From Acidimicrobiaceae bacterium (GTDB lineage: Bacteria; Actinomycetota; Acidimicrobiia; Acidimicrobiales; Ilumatobacteraceae): DNA of 64,000 nucleotides. Location of the stretch: positions 200,995-264,994 of the forward strand of contig JACJWF010000004.1 of assembly GCA_020637295.1 (NCBI GenBank). Reading direction: 5' to 3'. The notes beneath the pieces were generated by a model, which made no database searches, was not told where the DNA came from, and saw only the letters and a program-made list of their open reading frames with translations. Positions 8,577 through 16,079 of the stretch are shown piece after piece. Position numbers and translations under genes: made by a program. Every line of letters begins with the position of its first letter. Position 1 is the first letter of the stretch.

Positions 8577-9416
8577 TCAGGTGAGCGGCTGGAAGGAGGT
8601 CAGGTCGGCCGTGTAGGTCTCGGTGTAGTACACGTCACCGATCACGCCGGAGTCGGTGTTGGAGGTCTTCTCCGTGGTCATCCGCACCGGCAACCCGCTG
8701 GGGGCCAGCCACCAGTCCGTCGTGGTGCGCTCGAAGTGGGCGTCGCCGCTGTCCACCACCATCCGCACGTGCACCGTGGCCACGGCGATGCCGTCCACCG
8801 TCAGGGTCTCGCGGGCGACGGCGGTCCATGTGGGGTCCCACGGCTCGCCGTCGAGCAGGCAGGTCACCGCCTGCTCCGGCGGCAGGGTGTCCGTCGTGGG
8901 GACCAGGAGCACCGTGGCGGTGCACGCCAGCTTCTCCAGCCGGCCGTTGGAATAGAACTCGTGGTAGTGAGCGCCCGCGGTCTGCAGCTCCACGCCGGCG
9001 TCGGTGACGCACAGACGCCACTCGTCGCGCCGTTGCTCCAGCAGGTCCCACCGCAGCAGCACGCCACAGCCGTCATGGGTAACGGTCAGCAGCGTCTCCG
9101 CCGGATAGTCGTGAGTGGCGCCGCCGAGGATGTCCACGGACTCGCTGCCGGTGGTGGCGTAGCGGTACACGCCGGTCGCCGGCAGCTGGCGCAGCGGCTG
9201 CGGCTCGGTGACCATCACGGTGGTCGGCGCTGCGGTGGTGGTGGGTGCCGCCGAGGTGGTGGTGTCGTGGAAGCGATCGAGCGCTTCGTCCGCCTCCACC
9301 CGGGTGGCGCGGTCCTGCGGCCACAGCGCCCTCACCAGCAGCCCGCCCGCGAGGACGACCGCTGCGATCGCGACGAACACCCACGTCCGCCGGCGGCGTC
9401 CCCCTCGCTCGGCCAC
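8577..9416 (-). CDS. Membrane-anchored protein of unknown function
   Basis: I do not recognise a named family. The 279-residue product starts with a basic stretch and one transmembrane helix (about residues 11-29), then a Thr/Ala-rich linker rich in TTT, and a soluble, probably extracytoplasmic domain of about 200 residues with four cysteines (CGVLL, RLCVT, KLACT, VTCLL). Trp-rich segments (TTDWWLAPSGLPV) suggest a beta fold. It starts with GTG at 9414-9416. It is transcribed with, but not overlapping, the MoxR gene downstream. Confidence 0.7.
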   Translation of the reverse strand: MAERGGRRRRTWVFVAIAAVVLAGGLLVRALWPQDRATRVEADEALDRFHDTTTSAAPTTTAAPTTVMVTEPQPLRQLPATGVYRYATTGSESVDILGGATHDYPAETLLTVTHDGCGVLLRWDLLEQRRDEWRLCVTDAGVELQTAGAHYHEFYSNGRLEKLACTATVLLVPTTDTLPPEQAVTCLLDGEPWDPTWTAVARETLTVDGIAVATVHVRMVVDSGDAHFERTTTDWWLAPSGLPVRMTTEKTSNTDSGVIGDVYYTETYTADLTSFQPLT

Positions 9417-9425
9417 GACTGGAGC

Positions 9426-9935
9426 CTACCCGTGGCGGCGGAGCGCCATTCCGTAGGCCTGCGCGGCCTGCTCGTTGAACGCCACGAAGGTGACCTCGCG
9501 CACCTGCGTGCGCGAGGCGCTCACGGTGGTGACCGCCACCTCGGTGGCCAGCTCCATCGGGTAGCCGTAGATGCCGGCGGAGATGGCGGGGAACGCCACC
9601 GTCGCCGCGCCCAACTCGTCGGCCACCGCCAGCGAGTTGTGGTAGCACGCGGCCAGCAGCGCCGGCTCGCCGTGGTCGCCGCCGCGCCACACCGGGCCGA
9701 CGGTGTGGATGACCCAGCGGGCGGGCAACCGGAAGCCGGGAGTCCCCTTGGCCTGGCCCACGGGGCAGCCGTGCAGCAGGCGGCAGGCGGCCAGCAGCTC
9801 CGGGCCGGCGGCGCGATGGATGGCGCCGTCCACCCCGCCGCCCCCGAGCAGCGAGGTGTTGGCCGCGTTGACGATGGCGTCGACCGCCAGCGTGGTGATG
9901 TCCGCGGTGATGACGGTGAGCTGCGGCGTCACCAT
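9426..9935 (-). CDS. Macro domain protein (ADP-ribose-binding/O-acetyl-ADP-ribose deacetylase-like)
   Basis: The 169 residues form a single macro domain. Motifs present are VDAIVNAANTSLLGGGGVDGAIHRAAG with the Asn-Ala-Ala-Asn and Gly-rich ligand loop, VIHTVGPVWRGG, and AISAGIYGYP, the second phosphate loop. This matches YmdB/MacroD-type proteins, which bind ADP-ribose and remove it or an acetyl group from it. The ATG at 9933-9935 follows the stop of the PPOX gene by 8 bp, so the two are probably cotranscribed. Substrate preference is not established here. Confidence 0.88.
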   Translation of the reverse strand: MVTPQLTVITADITTLAVDAIVNAANTSLLGGGGVDGAIHRAAGPELLAACRLLHGCPVGQAKGTPGFRLPARWVIHTVGPVWRGGDHGEPALLAACYHNSLAVADELGAATVAFPAISAGIYGYPMELATEVAVTTVSASRTQVREVTFVAFNEQAAQAYGMALRRHG

Positions 9936-9943
9936 CTGCCGGC

Positions 9944-10327
9944 TCACATCATCCGCTGGCGGATCGGCTCGATCCGGTAGAGCACGCGGGTGTCCGTGGG
10001 GCCGAACGTGTACGGCCCGCCCACGTACTTGCCGGCCAGCTTGTTGATGTGGTCGGCGGCCTCCTGGCCGGCGACGGAGCCGACGACCCGGCCGCGCACC
10101 TCCGCGTAGCGGTACGGGTTCTCGGCGTCCCAGATGGCCACGGTGACCCGCGGGTCGGCGTCCATCGCCTTGGCCTTGGCGCGATCGATGTCGGTGTTGA
10201 TGAGGATGTGCTGGTCGTCGGCGTCGACCCACATCACGTGCGTCATCGGATGGCCGCCGGCCGGGATGACGGTGAGTGCGGCGAAGTTCTTGGCCTGGGC
10301 GAGGTCGCGGATCTGGGGATCGAGCAT
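9944..10327 (-). CDS. PPOX-class flavin/deazaflavin-dependent enzyme (probably F420-binding)
   Basis: The 127-residue protein has the split-barrel pattern of the pyridoxamine 5'-phosphate oxidase superfamily: FAALTVIPAGGHPMTHVMWVD, ILINTDIDRAKAKAM and DPRVTVAIWD. This arrangement is typical of small actinobacterial oxidoreductases annotated as F420-dependent PPOX enzymes; FMN or heme-degrading relatives exist. The start ATG (10325-10327) is preceded by TACCAT with a 6-nt gap, suggesting a leaderless transcript divergent from the VOC gene. Confidence 0.8.
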   Translation of the reverse strand: MLDPQIRDLAQAKNFAALTVIPAGGHPMTHVMWVDADDQHILINTDIDRAKAKAMDADPRVTVAIWDAENPYRYAEVRGRVVGSVAGQEAADHINKLAGKYVGGPYTFGPTDTRVLYRIEPIRQRMM

Positions 10328-10333
10328 GTCCCG

Positions 10334-10339
10334 ATGGTA
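10334..10339 (-). promoter_or_regulatory. Leaderless -10 hexamer of the PPOX gene
   Basis: TACCAT lies 6 nt before the ATG on the minus strand, matching TANNNT placed so that transcription would begin at or next to the start codon. Inferred from spacing only. Confidence 0.35.
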
Positions 10340-10396
10340 CCGAGGGCGTCCCTGGCCGGGGGAGGGCCGTTGGTCCGATCGGCCAGACTGGGGTGC

Positions 10397-10771
10397 ATGC
10401 GGATCACCGAACTCGACCACATCGTCCTGCGCGTCGCCGACATGGAGCAGTCGGTGGCCTGGTACTGCGACCTGCTCGGCCTGGAGGCCGTGCGGCTGGA
10501 GGAGTGGCGGCGCGGCGAGGCCCCGTTCGTGTCCGTGCGCGTCACCGCGGACACGATCATCGACCTCCAGGCCGGCGAGATCACCGGCACCAACGTCGAT
10601 CACTTCGCGCTGGTGGTGGAGGACGTGGATCTCGCCGAACTGGCCGCAAGCGGTCGCTTCGGCGATGTGCGGCCGCCACGGGACCTGTTCGGCGCCCGCG
10701 GGGTGGGCCAGGGCATCTATGTGCGTGACCCGGACGGCCACGGGGTGGAGTTGCGGACCTACCCGGCCTGA
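10397..10771 (+). CDS. VOC-family (glyoxalase/dioxygenase superfamily) protein
   Basis: The 124-residue single VOC domain begins ITELDHIVLRVADMEQSVAWY, with the first metal-ligand His. It has a second His in DHFALVVEDV and the terminal Glu in DPDGHGVELRTY. Such proteins form beta-alpha-beta-beta-beta modules that bind a metal and act as lyases, dioxygenases or resistance proteins. The substrate is unknown. Its last 13 bp overlap the end of ribH on the other strand (convergent). Confidence 0.85.
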   Translation: MRITELDHIVLRVADMEQSVAWYCDLLGLEAVRLEEWRRGEAPFVSVRVTADTIIDLQAGEITGTNVDHFALVVEDVDLAELAASGRFGDVRPPRDLFGARGVGQGIYVRDPDGHGVELRTYPA

Positions 10772-11256
10772 GCCCGGGCCCCGCCGGCCGACGCCGCTGC
10801 GGCGCGGATGGCCGTGACAGTCTCCACCGCGGCCAGCGCGGCCTCGGCGCCCTTGTTGCCGGCCTTGCCGCCCGCCCGGTCGAGCGCCTGCTCCATCGTG
10901 TCCACCGTGATGATCCCGTTGGTCACGACCACGCCGGTGTCGTGGGCCACCCGGGCCAGCCCGGCGGCGCTGTGGTTGGCGATCACCTCGAAGTGGTAGG
11001 TGGCGCCGCGCAGGACGGCCCCGATGCCGACGATCGCGTCGTAGCGGCCGGTCGTCGCCAGTGCGGCGGCGGCGAGGGGGATCTCCCACGCGCCGGGGAC
11101 CCACACGGTGTCGACGTCCCCCTCCGCCGCGCCGTGGCGGAGGAGCGCGTTGCGGGCGCCGTCGGCCAGGCGGTCGACGACGAGGTCGTTGAAGCGGCTG
11201 CAGACGAGCGCGATGTGCAGCCCTGCTGCGTCGGAGGTGCCGTGGACGGTGGTCAT
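10759..11256 (-). CDS. ribH: 6,7-dimethyl-8-ribityllumazine synthase
   Basis: RibH condenses 5-amino-6-ribitylamino-uracil with 3,4-dihydroxy-2-butanone 4-phosphate to give the lumazine precursor of riboflavin, usually as an icosahedral capsid. The 165 residues include ALVCSRFNDLVVDRL, VWVPGAWEIPLA, VGIGAVLRGATYHFEVIAN and GVVVTNGIITVDTMEQA, all family hallmarks with the catalytic His in TYHFE and GNKG near the end. The start ATG overlaps the ribB stop (ATGA). It is the last gene of the FMN-riboswitch-controlled operon. Confidence 0.97.
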   Translation of the reverse strand: MTTVHGTSDAAGLHIALVCSRFNDLVVDRLADGARNALLRHGAAEGDVDTVWVPGAWEIPLAAAALATTGRYDAIVGIGAVLRGATYHFEVIANHSAAGLARVAHDTGVVVTNGIITVDTMEQALDRAGGKAGNKGAEAALAAVETVTAIRAAAASAGGARAQAG

Positions 11257-11912
11257 TCGAAGGCTCCGTGGAGGATCAGGCCGGCGAGGACGAGGTCCTC
11301 CGTGCGGCGGTGGGCGATGAGGTCGGCGATGGACACGAGGGGCAGGCGGTGGGTGTCGGCGAAGCGGCGCAGGTCCGGCAGGCGGGCCATCCGGCCGTCG
11401 TCGAGCACGACCTCGCTGAGCACGCCGGCGGGGAGGCGCCCGGCGAGGCGGGCCAGGTCGACGGCCGCTTCGGTGTGGCCCGGGCGCTCGAGCACCCCGC
11501 CGGGGCGGGCGCGCAACGGGAAGATGTGGCCCGGTCGGGTGAAGTCGCCCGCTCGGCTCCAGGGATGGGCCAGCACCCGGAGGGTGGCGGCCCTGTCCTC
11601 GGCCGAGATGCCGGTGGTCACCCCGTGAGCGAGGTCGACGGTGACGGTGAAGGCGGTGCGGAACGGGTCCTCGTTCGCCGCCGGTGGGACCATCAGCGGC
11701 AGGTCCAGTTCGTCGCAGCGGCGAGGAGGGAGGGCTGCGCAGATCACGCCGGACGTGTGGCGGACGAAGAAGGCGATGGCCTCCGGCGTCGCCGCGTCGG
11801 CGGCCATGATGAGGTCACCCTCGTTCTCCCGGTCCTCGTCGTCGGCCACCACGACGATGCCGCCGGCGGCGATCGCGGCGATCGCCTGCTCGATGGGATC
11901 GAAGCTGCTCAC
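11253..11912 (-). CDS. ribB: 3,4-dihydroxy-2-butanone-4-phosphate synthase (stand-alone RibB)
   Basis: This enzyme converts ribulose 5-phosphate to the four-carbon unit used by RibH. The signature acidic loop DDEDRENEGDLI, then HTSGVICAAL, TGISAEDRAATLR and RPGHIFPLRARPGG with GHTEAAVDLARLAG are all present. The protein is 219 residues, so only the DHBP synthase domain exists. The GTP cyclohydrolase II half found in many actinobacterial RibBA fusions is absent, and no ribA or ribD is seen in the window. It starts with GTG at 11910-11912, overlapping the ribE stop (GTGA). Confidence 0.96.
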   Translation of the reverse strand: MSSFDPIEQAIAAIAAGGIVVVADDEDRENEGDLIMAADAATPEAIAFFVRHTSGVICAALPPRRCDELDLPLMVPPAANEDPFRTAFTVTVDLAHGVTTGISAEDRAATLRVLAHPWSRAGDFTRPGHIFPLRARPGGVLERPGHTEAAVDLARLAGRLPAGVLSEVVLDDGRMARLPDLRRFADTHRLPLVSIADLIAHRRTEDLVLAGLILHGAFE

Positions 11913-12517
11913 GACGCACCCCCGGCGAGCAGGCGCTCCACGTACTTGGCCATCACGTCGACCTCGATGTTGACGGGGTCGCCGGGGCACTTCGTCCCGA
12001 GTGTGGTGACGGCCGCCGTGTGGGGGATGATCGCCACGGTGAAGCCGTCGTCGAGCGGTTGCACGACGGTGAGGCTGACCCCGTCCACGGTGACCGAGCC
12101 CTTCTCCACCACGTAGCGCAGCAGGTGTGCGGGGATGCGCACCTGGAGGTCGGGTACCGGTGCCACCACCTCGCCCACCCCGTCCACGTGGCCCTGCACG
12201 AGATGGCCACCCAGACGGTCGGCCATCCGCACGGAGCGCTCCAGGTTCAGCGGCGCGCCCACCGCCAGCGAGCCGAGGCTGGTGCGCCGCAGGGTCTCCT
12301 CGCTCACGTCCGCCTCCCACCATGCCGGGGCCGGCGCCGGGTCCACCGCGACGGCCGTGAGGCAGCAGCCGTTGACGGCGATGGAGTCGCCGAGGTGGAC
12401 GTCCTCCAGCACCGTCCGCGCCGTGATGCGCAGGCGCACCGTGCCGGACGCGCCCGCGCCGGAGTTGGGTTCGAGGGCTGCGAGCGAGCCCAGTTCTTCG
12501 ACGATGCCGGTGAACAT
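11909..12517 (-). CDS. ribE: Riboflavin synthase, alpha subunit type
   Basis: RibE dismutates two lumazines into riboflavin and a recycled pyrimidine. The 202-residue protein carries the two tandem lumazine-binding repeats: MFTGIVEELGSLAALE with NGCCLTAVAVD in the first half, and GGHLVQGHVDGVGEV with VDGVSLTVV in the second. The start ATG at 12515-12517 has AGGAACGGA upstream. It is the first gene of ribE-ribB-ribH and sits about 165 nt downstream of a clear FMN riboswitch. Confidence 0.96.
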   Translation of the reverse strand: MFTGIVEELGSLAALEPNSGAGASGTVRLRITARTVLEDVHLGDSIAVNGCCLTAVAVDPAPAPAWWEADVSEETLRRTSLGSLAVGAPLNLERSVRMADRLGGHLVQGHVDGVGEVVAPVPDLQVRIPAHLLRYVVEKGSVTVDGVSLTVVQPLDDGFTVAIIPHTAAVTTLGTKCPGDPVNIEVDVMAKYVERLLAGGAS

Positions 12518-12681
12518 GCGTGCCGTCCGTTCCTGGTCGGGCGGGGGCGACGGGGGAATGGCAACGCCGGCGGGGCCACGGCGGGAACGCCCCGGCGGCA
12601 CCACCGGCGAGCGACGAACAACGGGCTCGTCGCGGGCATGGTGGCGCAACGCGACGAGGCGCGACCCGGCGGCCACGCGAC

Positions 12682-12830
12682 GCACCCTGCTCCCATCCGG
12701 ACTGTCACCGTCGGCCCCGGAGTTCCACCGGATCGGCCCCACGCGCCGTGCCCCGCAGGGCCGTGTGCGCAGGGTTCGCGGGCTGTCACCGCCGGTCGGG
12801 AATTTCACCCAACCCCGCAGGGGGATTCAG
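12682..12830 (-). promoter_or_regulatory. FMN riboswitch (RFN element) of the rib operon
   Basis: On the minus strand the leader contains conserved RFN blocks in order: GGGTGAAATTCCCGACCGG, CGGTGACAGCCCGCGA, a variable arm, GGTGGAACTCC, GGCCGACGGTGACAGTCCGGA and TGGGAGCAGGG. These match the six-helix FMN aptamer consensus. FMN binding should repress the operon. Between aptamer and ribE (12518-12681) a very GC-rich hairpin (CGCCGGGGC with GCCCCG/CCGGCG) is possible but no T-run follows, so control could be by hidden ribosome site or by Rho. Confidence 0.93.
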
Positions 12831-12857
12831 TTGTCGGCCGCGACGCTACCGGTGCGG

Positions 12858-13316
12858 TCAGCGCTTCGCCGAACCGGCGGCGACGATGGCGGCGAACTCG
12901 CCGTCGGTGAGCGGCATGACGGACAGCCGGTTGCCCCTGGCGAGCAGGCGGCACTCGGCGAGCTGCGGCATGGTGCGCAACTCGTCGAGCGGGATGAAGC
13001 GCAGCCGCTTCACCGGTGCGACGGTGACCCAGTCCCACCGTGGGTCGGTGGGATTCGACGCCGGGTCGAAGTACTTGGATGCGGGGTCGAACTGGGTGGG
13101 GTCGGGCTCCGCCTCGCCGACGATCTTGGCGATGCCGGCCACCCCGGGCGGCGTGGCGTTGGAGTGGTAGAAGACCGCCTGGTCGCCCTTGCGCATCTCC
13201 CGCAGGAAGTTGCGGGCCTGGTAGTTGCGGATGCCGTCCCAGCCCTCGCGCTTCACCCGCACCAGGTCGTCGTAGCCGAACACGTCCGGCTCGCTCTTCA
13301 TCAACCAGTAGGCCAT
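12858..13316 (-). CDS. EVE domain protein
   Basis: The 152-residue protein starts MAYWLMKSEPDVFGYDDL and includes GIRNYQARNFLREMRKGDQAVFYHSN and VAGIAKIVGEAEPD. These are hallmarks of the EVE/thymocyte nuclear protein 1 fold, a PUA-like domain thought to recognise modified bases in DNA or RNA. The precise ligand in bacteria is uncertain. Start ATG 13314-13316 is preceded by TAGCGT with a 7-nt gap. It lies upstream of, and probably separate from, the riboswitch-led rib operon. Confidence 0.92.
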   Translation of the reverse strand: MAYWLMKSEPDVFGYDDLVRVKREGWDGIRNYQARNFLREMRKGDQAVFYHSNATPPGVAGIAKIVGEAEPDPTQFDPASKYFDPASNPTDPRWDWVTVAPVKRLRFIPLDELRTMPQLAECRLLARGNRLSVMPLTDGEFAAIVAAGSAKR

Positions 13317-13323
13317 GCCGCCG

Positions 13324-13329
13324 ACGCTA
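13324..13329 (-). promoter_or_regulatory. Leaderless -10 hexamer of the EVE gene
   Basis: TAGCGT lies 7 nt before the ATG on the minus strand, consistent with a leaderless transcript; it is also very close to the glgA stop codon. Inferred from spacing only. Confidence 0.3.
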
Positions 13330-14796
13330 CCGGGCGGGGACGAGGCGTTCGTAGAGCGCGAGGTAGCGGGCGGCGGCCAGATCCCACCCGACGTCGCGGC
13401 TCATCGCCCGCTTCTGCACCTTCTGCCAAGCGGGCCGTTCGGCGTACAGGTCGCACACCCGTTCCAGCGCCACACCCAGCGGCCCGGCGTCCACGGGAGA
13501 GAACGCGAAGCCGGTGGCCACGCCGTCGCGCAGCGCTGCCTCGTTGGCGTCGATCACCGTGTCCGCCAGGCCGCCGACGCGCGCCACCACGGGCAGCGTG
13601 CCGTAGCGCAGCCCATACAGCTGGGTGAGGCCACAGGGCTCGAAGCGGGACGGCACGACGATGGCGTCCGCACCGGCCTGCACACGGTGGGACAGGCCCT
13701 CGTCGAAGCCGATGACCGCGGCGACGTCGTGGCGATGGTGGCCGACCAGGTGGCGGAAGCCTTCCTCCAGCGCGGCTTCGCCCGTGCCGAGCACCACCAG
13801 TTGGGCGCCGCGGTGGGCCACCCGGTGCCACGCCTGCAGCAGGAGGTCCAGCCCCTTCTGGTGGGACAGCCGGCTGACCACGCCGAACAGCGGCACGTCG
13901 GGGCGCACCGTCAGGCCCAGCTCCGCCTGGAGCGCGGCCTTGGACACCGCCTTGGCGTGCAACCGGCGTGTGGAGTAGGTGGAGTACGGCGGGGCGAGGT
14001 GGGTGTCCGTGGCGGGGTCCCAGAGGTGGTCGTCGATCCCGTTGACGATGCCGGTGAGGTGGCCGGCGCGAGCACGCAGCAACCCGTCGAAGCCCATCCC
14101 GCCTCCGGGCGTGAGGATCTCGCGGGCGTAGGTGGGGCTGACGGTGGTGAGGTGGTCCGCCCAGAGCACGCCGGCCTTGAGGAAGCTGAGGTGGCCCCAG
14201 TACTCCAGCCCGTCCCCGTCCATCACGTGCGCCGGGAGGCGGATGGAGGGGGCGAGTGCGCCGTCGAACAGCCCCTGGAACGCGAGGTTGTGGATGGTGA
14301 GCACGGTGGGTGGCCGGTCGGCGGCCATCACCGGGTCGTAGTGCAGGTAGGCAGCAGTGAGCGCCGCCTGCCAGTCGTGCAGATGCAGCACGTCGGGGCG
14401 CCAGCCGGCGTCCACGACACCGCTGCCGAGCGCCGCGCCCACCCAGGAGAGCGCCGCGAAGCGCAGGTGGTTGTCCGGCCAGTCCTCGCCGCCGGGCCCG
14501 GCGTAGGGTCCGCCGCCGTCGCGCCGAAACAGGTGCGGCGCGTCCACCAACCAGACCTGCAGCCCCTCCGCCGTGGTGCCCTCCAGCAGTGACCCGTCGC
14601 CCCCCATCAAGGAGAGCAGCGGCGCGACCGTGCGCACCTTGCGCAGCCGGCCGCGCACCCCCGGGTAGGCAGGCAGCAGCACCCGCACGTCGGCACCCAG
14701 CGGGGCCAACGCCAGCGGCAACGCGCCCGCGACATCTGCCAGCCCCCCGGTCTTCACCAGCGGGTAGCACTCCGGGGTGACGAACAGCACTTTCAC
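13327..14796 (-). CDS. glgA: Glycogen synthase (ADP-glucose, GT5)
   Basis: GlgA transfers glucose from ADP-glucose to the growing alpha-1,4-glucan. The 489-residue protein has the N-terminal nucleotide-sugar motif VKTGGLADVAGALP, HLHDWQAAL and GIDDHLWDPATD. The C-terminal Rossmann half has VSRLSHQKGLDLL and RFEPCGLTQLYGLRYGTLPV with the acceptor/donor site Glu. Length matches bacterial GT5 enzymes. The GTG at 14794-14796 (adjacent TTG at 14797-14799 possible) is divergent from glgC with only 58 bp between, so the two glycogen genes probably share a control region. Confidence 0.95.
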   Translation of the reverse strand: MKVLFVTPECYPLVKTGGLADVAGALPLALAPLGADVRVLLPAYPGVRGRLRKVRTVAPLLSLMGGDGSLLEGTTAEGLQVWLVDAPHLFRRDGGGPYAGPGGEDWPDNHLRFAALSWVGAALGSGVVDAGWRPDVLHLHDWQAALTAAYLHYDPVMAADRPPTVLTIHNLAFQGLFDGALAPSIRLPAHVMDGDGLEYWGHLSFLKAGVLWADHLTTVSPTYAREILTPGGGMGFDGLLRARAGHLTGIVNGIDDHLWDPATDTHLAPPYSTYSTRRLHAKAVSKAALQAELGLTVRPDVPLFGVVSRLSHQKGLDLLLQAWHRVAHRGAQLVVLGTGEAALEEGFRHLVGHHRHDVAAVIGFDEGLSHRVQAGADAIVVPSRFEPCGLTQLYGLRYGTLPVVARVGGLADTVIDANEAALRDGVATGFAFSPVDAGPLGVALERVCDLYAERPAWQKVQKRAMSRDVGWDLAAARYLALYERLVPAR

Positions 14797-14842
14797 CAAG
14801 GACGAAGGTAACTCATGGCCCCACGCGACGGGGCATGAGGGG

Positions 14843-14848
14843 TACATT
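14843..14848 (+). promoter_or_regulatory. Leaderless -10 hexamer of glgC
   Basis: TACATT lies 6 nt before the chosen glgC ATG in the 58-bp glgA-glgC divergent region. The spacing would place the transcript start at the codon itself. Confidence 0.4.
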
Positions 14849-14854
14849 CCGGCT

Positions 14855-16078
14855 ATGGCCGATCCCAAAGTGCTCGTGATGGTGCTCGCCGGCGGGGAAG
14901 GCAAGCGGATGTTGCCGCTCACGCAGGACCGCGCCAAACCCGCGGTCCCGTTCGGCGGCAGCTACCGGATCATCGACTTCGCCCTGTCCAACTTCGCCAG
15001 CGCGCGGTACCTGAAGATCGTGGTGCTCACCCAGTACATGAGCCACAGCCTGGACCGCCACATCTCCCAGACATGGCGGTTCTCCGGCCTGCTCGGCAAC
15101 TACGTGACGCCGGTGCCGGCGCAGATGCGCCGCGGCCCCCACTGGTTCGCCGGCTCGGCCGACGCGATCTACCAGAACCTCAACCTGATCACCGACGAGG
15201 ACCCCGACGTCGTGTGCGTGTTCGGCGCCGACCACATCTACCGGATGGACCCGCGCCAGATGGTGAACCACCACCTGGACAGCGGTGCGGGCGTCACCGT
15301 TGCCGCCATCCCCGTGAGCTACGAGGAGGCCAAGGCGTTCGGCGTCATCGAGAGCGACGCCGAGGGCAAGATCGTCGCCTTCCACGAGAAGTCGCCCACG
15401 CCGCCCACCATGCCGGGCGACAGCACCCGCTGCCTGGCCAGCATGGGGAACTACGTGTTCGACACCCAGACGCTCATCGACATCGTCACGCCTGCCGGCG
15501 AGGACGGGGCGCCCACGGACATCGGCGGTCACGTCATCCCGGCGCTCACCGCGGCCGGTGTGGCCCACGTGTACGACTTCAGCACCAACATCGTGCCCGG
15601 GCAGGACGATCGGGAGAAGGGCTACTGGCGCGACGTCGGCACCATCGACTCGTACTACGACGCCAACATGGACCTGCTGGCCCCGGTGCCGGTCTTCAAC
15701 CTGTACAACGACCGCTGGCCGGTGTTCACCAGCCACGGCAGCTACCCGCCGGCCAAGATCTCCCGCGGCGCGGGCGGCGAGCCGGCGCATGTGGACGGCA
15801 GCCTGCTCAGCGACGGCTCGATCATCTCCGGCGCGCACGTGGAGGGGTCGATCGTGTCGCCCGACGTCCACGTCCACCACGACGCCCACATCACCGGCAG
15901 CATCCTGTTCCCCGGCGTGCGTGTGGGTCCAGGGGCACGGGTCAACCGGTGCATCGTGGACAAGAACGTGGAGATCCCGGCCGGGCTGCGGATCGGCTTC
16001 GATCCGGCTGCGGACGCCCAGCGCTTCACCGTCAGCGACCGTGGCATCGTGGTGATCCCCAAGGGTTACGTGTTCTGA
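14855..16078 (+). CDS. glgC: Glucose-1-phosphate adenylyltransferase
   Basis: GlgC makes ADP-glucose from glucose 1-phosphate and ATP, the committed step of glycogen synthesis. The 407-residue product has MVLAGGEGKRMLPLTQDRAKPAVPFGG, YRIIDFALSNF, the Mg/nucleotide motif VCVFGADHIYRMD, and WRDVGTIDSYYDANMDLL. It ends in left-handed beta-helix repeats with Val/Ile every six residues. The ATG at 14855 gives the usual family N-terminus; an upstream in-frame ATG (14777) would add 26 unlikely residues. The patatin gene follows immediately (TGAGATG, 1 nt between stop and start). Confidence 0.96.
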   Translation: MADPKVLVMVLAGGEGKRMLPLTQDRAKPAVPFGGSYRIIDFALSNFASARYLKIVVLTQYMSHSLDRHISQTWRFSGLLGNYVTPVPAQMRRGPHWFAGSADAIYQNLNLITDEDPDVVCVFGADHIYRMDPRQMVNHHLDSGAGVTVAAIPVSYEEAKAFGVIESDAEGKIVAFHEKSPTPPTMPGDSTRCLASMGNYVFDTQTLIDIVTPAGEDGAPTDIGGHVIPALTAAGVAHVYDFSTNIVPGQDDREKGYWRDVGTIDSYYDANMDLLAPVPVFNLYNDRWPVFTSHGSYPPAKISRGAGGEPAHVDGSLLSDGSIISGAHVEGSIVSPDVHVHHDAHITGSILFPGVRVGPGARVNRCIVDKNVEIPAGLRIGFDPAADAQRFTVSDRGIVVIPKGYVF

Positions 16079-16079
16079 G

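Noticed and set aside
12518..12681. Intrinsic terminator between riboswitch and ribE
   Set aside because: A GC-rich hairpin is possible but no T-run follows, so I did not call a terminator.
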